Shown here: in pieces, positions 13,896 to 22,400 of the stretch | Position numbering within the stretch: position 1 is the first letter of the stretch | Layout of the letters: every line of letters begins with the position of its first letter | Source of the DNA: a virus | Strand: one strand, 5' to 3' | Virus record (IMG/VR): IMGVR_UViG_3300032291_000190 | Span: 1-29,320 of that record | Length of the DNA stretch: 29,320 nt | Notes under the pieces: generated by a model | The model's database searches: none | Told to the model about the DNA's origin: nothing | Seen by the model: only the letters and a program-made list of their open reading frames with translations | Translations under genes and position numbers: made by a program

Positions 13896-14091
13896 CTTCG
13901 TCCTCTTCTTCGTAATCATCCATGTCATTCATTGACATTGGTGCGGGAAATTCCCACTCTGGTAATTGGCGTAGCAATAAATCCCAAGCTTCACCATCTG
14001 TAAAACCAGCGTCAATAAACGCCTTGTACATTTCATGTGCTTCGAAAGCGTATGCTTGAAGCGGTGTGATTAGGTTTAGTTCTTCGCTCAT
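13888..14091 (-). CDS. Small acidic protein after the capsid gene
   Basis: This 67-residue protein (ITPLQAYAFEAHEMYKAFID, then AGFTDGEAWDLLLRQLPEWE) is helical in the first two thirds and ends in an acidic tail (NDMDDYEEEDEDA). It is the first gene after the hairpin that follows the major capsid gene, with AAGGAAAC before the ATG. Its strong negative charge contrasts with the three very basic proteins encoded immediately downstream, with which it might pair. No known family is recognised. Confidence 0.6.
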   Translation of the reverse strand: MSEELNLITPLQAYAFEAHEMYKAFIDAGFTDGEAWDLLLRQLPEWEFPAPMSMNDMDDYEEEDEDA

Positions 14092-14106
14092 AGTTTCCTT
14101 AAAGTA

Positions 14107-14132
14107 GGAAGGGGCAGTTGCCTGCCCCTTCC
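14107..14132 (-). terminator. Strong hairpin after the major capsid gene
   Basis: GGAAGGGGCAG and CTGCCCCTTCC form a perfect 11-bp stem with a TTGC loop, 7 bases after the capsid stop. On the minus strand it is followed by TACTTTAAGG, a poor T-tract. It is therefore likely a partial terminator or an mRNA-end stabiliser that makes capsid and scaffold transcripts more abundant than the downstream genes. This placement is common in phages. Confidence 0.7.
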
Positions 14133-14139
14133 CGCCAAA

Positions 14140-15114
14140 TTAAGATGCGATGCTTGACTTGGTCTTGATAACGTAACGTGCTTCTGTACGGAAGACGTTC
14201 CATCCAAGTAGACCCTTCCAACCCGCTGGGCGGAAGCGCATCAACTTATCTGTAACTGGACCGATAACAGTCTTTGGCTCGTATGAGACAGCCTCGAGAA
14301 GAGCCTGCTTTCCAAGAAGAACTGTTGCGTATACCTTTGATGTACCAGAACCTGAGATAGATTCTGCACGAGGTGTCTCGATGTAGCGAACCTGATCGAA
14401 GATACCGATCTCGCCTGACCAAAGGTTACCTACACCTGCTTCGGTGTATGTGTGTGGGAGCTGCCATACAGCAGATCCTGATGTCTGTGCTTCAGAACGA
14501 AGATCGTATGAAACATCTGGGTGGATTAGTGCAGTGTATAGACCGCCTTCGCGTGTCTGTACGTTTGCTCCACGTAGCTTTGCTACACCACGGCGAGCAA
14601 GTGCTGCTGTGAAGTTAGCTGCTGAAGTTGAAGATGAAACATCTTGTCCGTTGAGTGTTGACTCATCGGCTGATGATGTTCCTGTGAAGCGACCTGTTGC
14701 TAGTGATGTCAACTTGCTCCATACTAGTGAATCAAGTGAGTCACGCATGTTGAATGACAACATGTCTGCAACTGCTGGGTCGATTGCTGAAAGAGACTCA
14801 AGAGCAAGACGCTCAGTTGTGATTACAGCGTTACCGTATTCGTTAACAGTAACGTTAACCTTGTTGGTGTTGCTGAGCTCTACTGCATCTGGATCTTGTG
14901 TCTGTGTTAGTGCTGATGTAGCACGTGATAGGTCTGTGTAGACCTGGAATACGACAGTGTTACCTGGGTTTGTTACATCGACAGGACGCTTGTCCGCAAA
15001 CTTGCGGAACATTGGTTCTGAACGAAGGTTAAACTCAATGTACTTGTCATACGCCGTCTGAATCAAGTTCGACATCGTTGATGTCGTCGTTGACGTAGCT
15101 GGTGTTGTTGGCAC
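14140..15114 (-). CDS. Major capsid protein, N4-gp56-like
   Basis: This 324-residue protein has the run of features of the N4-gp56-type HK97-fold capsid proteins. An N-terminal helix (YDKYIEFNLRSEPMFRKFAD, about 22-41) is followed by GNTVVFQVYTDLSRA (about 51-65), VTVNEYGNAVITTERLAL (about 87-104), and a spine-helix-like segment AVADMLSFNMRDSLDSLVW (about 113-131). Then come LRGANVQTREGGLYTALIHP and the C-terminal WKGLLGWNVFRTEARYVI. It follows a scaffold gene and is followed by a strong hairpin, as is usual for the most abundant virion protein. The Thr/Ser-rich first 13 residues may be removed or flexible. Confidence 0.88.
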   Translation of the reverse strand: MPTTPATSTTTSTMSNLIQTAYDKYIEFNLRSEPMFRKFADKRPVDVTNPGNTVVFQVYTDLSRATSALTQTQDPDAVELSNTNKVNVTVNEYGNAVITTERLALESLSAIDPAVADMLSFNMRDSLDSLVWSKLTSLATGRFTGTSSADESTLNGQDVSSSTSAANFTAALARRGVAKLRGANVQTREGGLYTALIHPDVSYDLRSEAQTSGSAVWQLPHTYTEAGVGNLWSGEIGIFDQVRYIETPRAESISGSGTSKVYATVLLGKQALLEAVSYEPKTVIGPVTDKLMRFRPAGWKGLLGWNVFRTEARYVIKTKSSIAS

Positions 15115-15147
15115 GTTTAATTCCTTCTATTAGGGTTGATTGGATTG

Positions 15148-15600
15148 TTATCGCTTTAAGAAGTTAGTGAGTTCTTCAACCGAACTAGCGTTGCTAATTA
15201 ACGAATGAATATCACGACCCACGTTTGGATCGATATCACCATCTTCAAAACTCGACATTTGCTCAAACGCTTGAGCGTCAGGGTCTTCCGACTCTGATTC
15301 ATCAACGGCAGTAATGCCAAAGGCATCGCCGTATTCATTTAACCATTCTGCTACTGCATCCTCGTCGGCTTCAATATCCGATGGAATAAATGCTGCGATT
15401 CTTGGATTAAGCCCAAAGCTTTCTAAAACTTCCCCGATTGCTGCTTCGTGACTGTAGGTCTGATACTCCTCAAGCTGTGAATCTCTTTCCTTAAGTTGCT
15501 TGGAAAGCTGATCTACCTGCTTGCGTAGTTTCTTTACTAAGTCAGTACCAGTGTAATCGTCGTCGTCTTCGAACGTTTCGTACTCGTTGTATTCTGCCAT
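15148..15600 (-). CDS. Scaffolding protein
   Basis: This 150-residue acidic protein has a coiled coil near the start (LVKKLRKQVDQLSKQLKERD, about 21-40) and a Glu/Asp-rich middle. It ends in a short helix with a basic tip (SNASSVEELTNFLKR, about 136-150). An acidic body, an N-terminal coiled coil and a short helix with basic residues at the C-terminus that can dock on capsid protein are the features of phage scaffolds. It lies directly before the major capsid gene. GGGAGAAAAAGC precedes the ATG. It would guide procapsid assembly and leave before or during DNA packaging. Confidence 0.8.
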   Translation of the reverse strand: MAEYNEYETFEDDDDYTGTDLVKKLRKQVDQLSKQLKERDSQLEEYQTYSHEAAIGEVLESFGLNPRIAAFIPSDIEADEDAVAEWLNEYGDAFGITAVDESESEDPDAQAFEQMSSFEDGDIDPNVGRDIHSLISNASSVEELTNFLKR

Positions 15601-15741
15601 TGCTTTTTCTCCCTATTAGTTGTTGGACCCTCATCGGGTTTGCACCACACGTACTCCTCACAAGGGGAAGTGATTCATAGACGTGATGACTGCCAGACTT
15701 ATACACATCACCAGGGCTGGTCGATCTGGGATGGAACCTAG
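15601..15741 (-). promoter_or_regulatory. 141-bp gap before the scaffold, possible promoter
   Basis: This is the largest gap inside the late operon, where genes otherwise overlap. On the minus strand TATAAG (15703-15698) could be a -10 hexamer with TCGACC or ATCGAC 15-16 bases before it as a weak -35. A separate promoter for scaffold and capsid would make sense because they are needed in the highest amount. I see no tRNA and no strong hairpin here. The promoter is a suggestion only. Confidence 0.3.
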
Positions 15742-17361
15742 TTATACGTCAGCTTTTTTAGCACGACGTCCAAGAGACGTCGTATCAATTGCTGACTTCT
15801 GTGCAAACATTGCACGTTCCTTGGAAGCAAGTTGCTTCTTCTTCATGGTGACTTCAGTGCCACCAGCAAGAGCAAGGTCTTCGCGGGCAAGGTCTTGTTC
15901 ACCAGCCTGCTCACCGTACAGACTCATGAGTCTGCGGTAATCGGCTTGGTTAGTTGCTGCAGTTTGGAATGCACTTTCTGCCTGAGCACCCTTACCAGAC
16001 TTATAGATTTCTTCTGCAAATGCTTTGTCAGACATTTGACCAGCACGTAATGCAGCACCACCGATTTCAGCAGCACCATACATTTGCTGTGCTTCTGCTG
16101 TGGTATATCTAAACTTAGAGTTAATAATGTCAAATGCTTTTTCGCTATCAAGAAGATAGGCAGCCATCTCGCCTTCGGACATGCCGTAGAAATCTTTAAG
16201 AGATTTCTTAATTGACTGGTCTGCATTCTGCAGTGCATTGCGGGCAATGTTGACGCGGTCTGTTAGTTCTGCTGCGCTAACAGAGTTTTCGATAAGACGA
16301 CGGAAGTCGTCTTGTGTATCGTAGAATCCACTTGGTAAACCAGCTTCTGACAAGATTGTTCTATAGCCCTTTTCAGCTTGGATATATTCGAAAGGTGTTA
16401 ATAGTTTATCTCCAGGACGACCCTTGCCATCTTTCATACGCTGAGCAATTGTTTCATTGGCAGCAAAGCGAGTCTTATACGCCTCGCTATCATAGATACT
16501 ATTCATGACCTGCGCTTCGGTAGGCATAATGTTATCTTCGTAGACTTTATCAATGGATGCCATTAGTGAATCCAAGAAACCTTTACCAAGACCAGTGTTC
16601 TCAAACATCTTCATGACAGAGTCACGAGCACCAAAGTCTGTATATGAATCAACCATCTGACCGATAGTTCCATCAGACATAACTTGGTAAACTTCTACAA
16701 CTCCACCAGTTTTACGTACAGTCTTTTCGTATGCAACGGTTGGCTTAGCTGGTCTAGCCATTGCTGTTTGCATATCAGCAATCTGCTTAAGAAGATCAGC
16801 AATCTGTGAATCAACTGCAGCAGTTGCTGCAGTTACTGGATTAACAGGTGCGCTAGTATTATAAGATGTACTAAATGTAGAAGTCGCTGTGCTAGTAGCA
16901 GTTGAAGTTGCAGTGCTGGTAGCTGTGCTTGTCGCAGTACTAGTTGCCGTAGATGTAGCAGTACTTGTAGCGGTAGATGTAGCAGTCGCTGTAGCAGTTG
17001 ATGTCTGCATTGAAGCTTCTTCTCCTTGGCGGAAACGCCCAGGATTAAAGTTGCTAAGATCTGGAGCAGGCTTGGCTGGCTCTGTGTAAATTTTAGTACC
17101 AGACCAGATCATTGCTCCGTCTTTGTACTTTGCATTATTGTCAATCGTTGGGTTAATAGCCAAGAGTTCCTTGACTGTCATGCCATTGTCTTTAGCAATT
17201 TGAGAGAACGTATCTCCCTTTTTTACTGTAACAAACTCACGAGGTGTAGATGTTGGTATGCCGACAGAAGCAGCAGCAGCTGCTGCTTCTCTAGCTGCTG
17301 CAATCTTTGATTGTTCGTCAACTATTGTTTGAAAAGAACTTGACCATTCGTCGCGTGGCAT
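15742..17361 (-). CDS. LysM virion protein 1 (internal virion or ejection protein)
   Basis: This 539-residue protein has an N-terminal helix rich in Ala (about 14-32). A LysM domain (about 43-92) follows, with VKKGDTFSQIAKDNGMTVKE, the AINP core and WSGTKI. Next is a Thr/Ala/Ser repeat linker (about 120-162) and a long helical body (about 185-539) without catalytic motifs that I can see. LysM binds N-acetylglucosamine in peptidoglycan. It is encoded just before the scaffold, in the block that also has the 1678-aa protein, so it is probably a virion protein that touches the cell wall during DNA entry. It shares the LysM-plus-linker plan with the gene at 17366-18592. The C-terminal body looks like internal virion or tail-needle helices, but the family is not known. 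Confidence 0.7.
   Translation of the reverse strand: MPRDEWSSSFQTIVDEQSKIAAAREAAAAAASVGIPTSTPREFVTVKKGDTFSQIAKDNGMTVKELLAINPTIDNNAKYKDGAMIWSGTKIYTEPAKPAPDLSNFNPGRFRQGEEASMQTSTATATATSTATSTATSTATSTATSTATSTATSTATSTATSTFSTSYNTSAPVNPVTAATAAVDSQIADLLKQIADMQTAMARPAKPTVAYEKTVRKTGGVVEVYQVMSDGTIGQMVDSYTDFGARDSVMKMFENTGLGKGFLDSLMASIDKVYEDNIMPTEAQVMNSIYDSEAYKTRFAANETIAQRMKDGKGRPGDKLLTPFEYIQAEKGYRTILSEAGLPSGFYDTQDDFRRLIENSVSAAELTDRVNIARNALQNADQSIKKSLKDFYGMSEGEMAAYLLDSEKAFDIINSKFRYTTAEAQQMYGAAEIGGAALRAGQMSDKAFAEEIYKSGKGAQAESAFQTAATNQADYRRLMSLYGEQAGEQDLAREDLALAGGTEVTMKKKQLASKERAMFAQKSAIDTTSLGRRAKKADV
16876..17004 (-). repeat. 12-bp-period repeat coding for ATST units
   Basis: About ten tandem four-residue units (A-T-S-T, with an ATATAT start) occupy residues 120-162 of the LysM protein. 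The DNA repeats with a 12-base period and varying third positions. It forms a flexible or possibly glycosylatable linker between LysM and the helical body and may vary in copy number. Confidence 0.8.
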
Positions 17362-17365
17362 CTAT

Positions 17366-18592
17366 TTACCCCAAGAATCCAAAGTCGCGGAGGATAGTAT
17401 TTGCAATACCTGTCTTCTCCTCTTTTGCTGTGCTTGTAAAATCAAAGTTTCCAGAACGTCGAGCCATCTTCTTAACATCATAAAGATTCATGGTCGAAAT
17501 ATTTCCTTTTTCATCTGTGTAGTTAAGTGCTCGTTGAACAAATTTATCGTTAAGATCAATTGAGTTTGGATCTACTTCCCATGTATTTGCAATAGCATTA
17601 ATCCATGGATCTGCTGCAGCACGTAGTGTTTGACCCTGTGAAAGTTGGTTAGCTAGACCAGGGAACATAGACATTGCTTGCTTCTGGAAGTCATTATCAA
17701 TATCTTCTGCATTCAAAGTTCCAGCAATAAGACCACGCATGGTAGTTTCAAACCAACCCTCGAACCGTGAGTTAGACATACTGGATGGAAATCCATAATC
17801 CCATGCTCGCTTGTAAAGCTCGTTGGCTACAGTCTCTAACTTTCCAGTCATGTTATAGATTGTCTTGTCGCCAATAACGCTCTTCTTGCTAAAGTCGATT
17901 GAGTTAGCCATAATCTTATTAAGGAACTCTTGGTCATAACGAATAACTTTTCCAGATGAATCAATGATTGCTGACTGCATCATCTGTTGTGCGTATTCAA
18001 TAGCCTGTGCTGCGGTAATCTTGATACCGTTACCCATGAACTGCTTAACAATATTGCTTGCATTTAGCTGCAAGTCTGCAGCAAACTGACCTGGGTTAGT
18101 TTCTTTTGCAAAAACAAATGCACGTTGCTTATCTGTCTGGTTCTTATACCAAAGAGTTCCTTGAATCATCTGAGTCATGAGTGCCTCAGATGTAATCCCT
18201 TGACTTAGAATCTGATCGAGCACAGCTTTAAGGCTTGCATCTGCTCCGATAATTCCAGCAGCAATACCAAACTTTGCCTGCAATGTAGCCATGTCAAGCT
18301 TGTCAACATTGGTAAGGGCTTGTGTTGATGTAGCCGTACTAGTTCCAGTATTGGTTCCAGTATTATTACCAGTATTGGTTGCGTTATTAACCGCTGTATC
18401 TAATCCAGTAGACGCACTTGCTGTTGTAGGAAGTGTAAGAACAGTACCGCTAAAGATTGTTTTTCCACCGTTATACTTTGGATTGCTGGTTAACATTGGG
18501 TTAGCAGCAATTAACTTTGCTGTAGTTGTACCGTTGGCAGCAGCAATCTTGCTAAGTGTGTCGCCAGACTTAACCGTATACTTATCTGCCAT
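17366..18592 (-). CDS. LysM virion protein 2
   Basis: This 408-residue protein starts directly with a LysM domain (about 1-53) carrying VKSGDTLSKIAAANGTTTAK, the AANP core and FSGTVLTLP. A low-complexity Asn/Thr/Gly linker follows (about 66-90, including NTGTNTGTSTATST), and then a helical body (about 95-408; for example FAADLQLNASNIVKQFMG, ELYKRAWDYGFPSSMSNSRF). No hydrolase motif is visible. The start overlaps the stop of the 283-aa gene by 11 bases. Same plan and neighbourhood as the 539-aa LysM protein, which points to duplication and divergence or to repeated capture of LysM by virion proteins. Probable place: internal virion or ejection complex that contacts peptidoglycan. Confidence 0.7.
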   Translation of the reverse strand: MADKYTVKSGDTLSKIAAANGTTTAKLIAANPMLTSNPKYNGGKTIFSGTVLTLPTTASASTGLDTAVNNATNTGNNTGTNTGTSTATSTQALTNVDKLDMATLQAKFGIAAGIIGADASLKAVLDQILSQGITSEALMTQMIQGTLWYKNQTDKQRAFVFAKETNPGQFAADLQLNASNIVKQFMGNGIKITAAQAIEYAQQMMQSAIIDSSGKVIRYDQEFLNKIMANSIDFSKKSVIGDKTIYNMTGKLETVANELYKRAWDYGFPSSMSNSRFEGWFETTMRGLIAGTLNAEDIDNDFQKQAMSMFPGLANQLSQGQTLRAAADPWINAIANTWEVDPNSIDLNDKFVQRALNYTDEKGNISTMNLYDVKKMARRSGNFDFTSTAKEEKTGIANTILRDFGFLG

Positions 18593-19433
18593 CGCTGACT
18601 ACCTCTCCAATTGCATTAGGGTCTTTGAGTAACTTCTCAACAAGACCTAAGAATGTGTTGGCTGCAAATGATTCTGCATAATCTGGACGAGACATTGCAA
18701 AGTTACGAGCAAACATTGTTGGATCAAAGCCAGTGCTTTGAGTTCCAGTTGTAATAGACTTACCACGTGGAAATTCTTTTGTAGGCTTTTGGGCATCTGT
18801 AGTGCCTTCTGCAACAGAAGGTTCTTTCTTGGCAGCAGCATTAAGACCCTGTGTGTACATGTCAATTTCTGCTTGTGTTGCTCTGCGACCAAGTCTACGT
18901 TCCATCTCATCGCTGATCTGTTGAGCAGCAGATGAGCCACTGTACTTAGTTGTGGTTGTTGTCTTGTTGTAAGACTTTCCATAGACTGGACCCTTGTCCC
19001 CATCACCACGGAAGTCTTCTGGGTCAAGTGACTCTAGGTAATTGAATGGGTCACCATTGTTTGTACCAGTTGTTTGTGTCCAGTCAACTGCTTTGTTCCA
19101 GATGGACTGAAGAGTCTTTTTATCTGTTGGTAAACCAAGTCTACCAACGTTTGACTTAAAAGAATTATATGCATTCTTATATGCAGGGTTAGTAGATGCA
19201 AATGTAAACCATTGCTTTGCATCGACTGGGTCGATGCCAACAATGTCCAAGAATTGGATAGGAAGAATTCCTTGTTGAGCGTTGTACTGTGATGTTCCGT
19301 ATCCGCCACTGTAGCTATCTGTAACAGGTCTTCCGTTAATAATTCGATTGCCACCATTTGCTGGTGTTTTATCAAAGATAGCAGGACGCTTATCTACTCC
19401 GTCTGGAATTCCGTCTTGGTCAAAATCAGCCAT
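18582..19433 (-). CDS. Virion-block protein with calcium-loop-like N-terminus
   Basis: This 283-residue protein begins MADFDQDGIPDGVDKRP, where D-x-D-x-D-G-x-x-D spacing (from D3/D5) resembles the calcium-binding loops of thrombospondin type-3 or EF-hand-like repeats; only one such loop is present. The middle is helical (DAKQWFTFASTNPAYKNAYN, about 71-90) and a Thr/Ser stretch (KTTTTTKYSGSS, about 157-168) precedes a helix with MERRLGRRATQAEIDMYTQG (about 177-196). It lies between the 1678-aa protein and the LysM proteins with overlaps at both ends (8 and 11 bases), so it is probably another member of the ejection complex. Family unknown. Confidence 0.6.
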   Translation of the reverse strand: MADFDQDGIPDGVDKRPAIFDKTPANGGNRIINGRPVTDSYSGGYGTSQYNAQQGILPIQFLDIVGIDPVDAKQWFTFASTNPAYKNAYNSFKSNVGRLGLPTDKKTLQSIWNKAVDWTQTTGTNNGDPFNYLESLDPEDFRGDGDKGPVYGKSYNKTTTTTKYSGSSAAQQISDEMERRLGRRATQAEIDMYTQGLNAAAKKEPSVAEGTTDAQKPTKEFPRGKSITTGTQSTGFDPTMFARNFAMSRPDYAESFAANTFLGLVEKLLKDPNAIGEVVSDGR

Positions 19434-22400
19434 TAGTATCTACCAGTAACCCTTCATCTAACTCAGGCATGTTTGCCATCCAACGAGATGCAAACGCTGC
19501 AAATTCTTCTGATGCGTGTTGTAGGTAGTCATAATGGAATTGGTCAAACCGTGCTTTTTTATCACGTTTTGCTGCTGCAGATAACATAGGAGTTTTCATC
19601 TCATTATGGAATCTTTCTGCATTCTCAATCCAGTAAGCAATCTCTTGCCACTTATAACTACCAGTTCCGTCAGCGTGTTCTCTCCACTTTGCATCTCCAG
19701 CAATTTCTTTCATAGCTGGGAATGTCATTGTCCAGAAATCTTTACGTTCGCCACTGCGTATCTTTGCAAATCCTGGAAGCGTGTCATAAAGATCTTGAAC
19801 CATACGGTTATACTCTTGCTTGATTCCAAGAGTTTCGTATCGCTTAGCAGATGTAGAAGTGACTCCGTATTGCATCATCATTGAGGTTCTGTACATCTCA
19901 GCCTTCTGAAGTTCGGCATAGCCAATCTTAGAAATAACCTGATCTTGTAGTTCTTCCTGAGTCTTTAATGATGAAATCTGGTCAATGCTTCCTGGGTATT
20001 TCATTCGCCTGTAGATTGCTGCAATTGCAGTGTTGTACTCAGAAGATATATCTCCGTATCCAGATGAAAGCATCTCTGCATACTTTGTACCGTTAGGAGC
20101 AATACGCTTAAGAAGATCTGGATTTTTTCTTAAAACTGCAATATCTTTTTCTGTTGCAGCCAGACCAGCAATATTCTTTCTATTTGAACCAACCATTGCA
20201 AGGGAATCAATTCCCCAGTCTTCAATCATTCTTCCATCTGCCTTGGCACGGTCACCGTTGTACATGTCAAGCAAGTCACCGTAGTACTGCGTAGCAGCAC
20301 GTGTTACTGGATCAAAGCTTGTTGCAATTGGTAACGTGAACTGAGTAACGGCACGAATAAATGCCATGTTTCCAGCTGCCTTAACAGAGTTATCAAACGT
20401 TGGCATTGCGCCAAGGCGACCATTCTTTTCCCACTCTGCCATTGCTACACGCCAGTTGGTATACGCTTCATCAAGAAAGCGGTCGGTTTGGAAACCAGTT
20501 GCAGCAAGAAGTGATTCCATGTAACTTGGAACAATTGCATTCTTGGCTGTAGCCATGATGTCTTGAAGACGATTGCCTTTTGCGCTTCCTTCTGCTGGGT
20601 ATCCACCGTAGAGGACACTGCTTTCAAAGAAGTCATCACCTAAGAACTCACGAAGATTCTTTTCAATCTCTTCGCCGTAAACTCCCCAAGTCTGTGACTC
20701 AAAGATTCCGTTCTTAATTACATCTGAAACTAGAACTCCAGCAAACCATGATACTGAGGGATCGGCAAGCATGAACTCCATCTGCTTTGGATTCCATCGT
20801 AAACCGCCACCACGTGGATCGTTATATGATCTTAACGCATCCTTTGGACGAAGAACTTCTTTACCAAATATCTTTACACTATCTGGAAGCTTGTTGCCAA
20901 GTGGCAACGGCATACTTACCTTAAGCACTGCTCCTGGTGGAGCATCTGCTGCAGACTTATATGTGTTGCCGTCTTCATCTTCATACTGTTCGTAGTTATC
21001 AAAAGCGTTAGCAATACTGTTGTACCAGTATGCGTTCATTGGGTTCTTAGCCATAAGTCGCAACGCGACTGCCTGGCTATTAAAGAATGCTAGAGGGAAT
21101 GACATTGCAAATCGTGCAAGATAGATTCCATTGGTCATACGGCGAGCAGAGTAAAGAGTTTGTTCTACTCGCTCTAGCGCAGTACGGTAAGCAGCCTGAC
21201 GAATCTGATGGTTAACGACAGCATCTGTTGGATCAAACCCAGCAAGACGTGCAGAACGAACCATTGATGTCATTTCATCTCTGGTGTACTGTAAGAACAA
21301 TGGAGTTCTAACAAGCTTTGTTTCTGCATCAGAAAGGATTTTCCATCCAGTCTGAACTGCTCCACCGATTACGGCTGTTGCACCTTCGTACCAGTTAAGA
21401 TCTCCGAGCGCAACGTTTGGTCCGCTAATTTCTTCTGGCAGATCTAGTCTGCCAGACATTAGGGTTTCCATTTCCTTTACGGTTACTGGTCGCTCAAGAA
21501 TTAATCGACGAACTTCTGGATCTGGATAAAGAGTACGCAAGTATGTACGTGTAGTTGTAATCCAGTTGAGCAAATCCTCATCTGTTACATCTACTCCATC
21601 ATTACGAAGTTGCTGAGAGATTCGGAATGTATATTCTTTTCCAGTATCGCCAGTCTTTAACCACTTAAAGATTTGTGAGTCAGACATTGTGTCGTCCATC
21701 ATCATGCCTAGTGGCATGTCAAGTTCTTGACGCACTTCACGGTTAGCGCGGTGGGCTAAAGCATTCCAATACGCCTTGCCACCAGTATCTCTACGGATCT
21801 TTACAAATGTACGACCACGAGAAAGTACGCGCTTGCTAAATTGTGTCTGCATTGCTGTAGCAAGATAGCTTTGTGCTGTATCAATTTCAGACATGTATGG
21901 CAATGCGCCACGAACTGATGGATCAGCAAGACCTTGAATATTATATTCTTTGCCATCTACAACTAGAACGTCACTATCCTGACCAATGCGCTTAAGATCT
22001 GCTTTGTTACCACGTTCGATAACAGCCTTCTTAATTGTATTGCGGTATGACTCAATCGTATTGGCTACTGCCCTTACGTTTGCAGAATGAATGTCGTATA
22101 CATCCTGAGCATCATCGTAAATCTTGCGAGCTTGGATTAGTTCATAATCCGCATCAAACATCTTAGCTTCTGCTGCTACTTTGTTAGCTTTGGTTGCTTT
22201 ATTAGCTGCTGCCTGTGCTCGTTTAGCTGCAGCCTCTGCTTTACGCAGAGCATCTCCTGCTTCTTTAAGTAATTCTTCAGCATTCTTTTGGAGAGGAAGG
22301 TTAGTATTAAGATCTCCCTTAAGGAGATCAATCTTCTTCATAGTTTCTTTTTCAAGACGTCTTGCTTTTTGACCAGGCATTCCTGGAACCCAGCGAGATG

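Noticed and set aside
15601-15741. tRNA-like sequence in the gap before the scaffold
   Set aside because: GGTTCCATCCC resembles a T-arm, but no matching acceptor stem, D-arm or anticodon arm could be formed around it.
16876-17004. CRISPR-like short repeats, prompted also by the Cas4-like nuclease
   Set aside because: The repeats are 12 bases, directly adjacent without spacers, and in frame in a coding region. No other cas gene is present; Cas4-like nucleases are common in phages.
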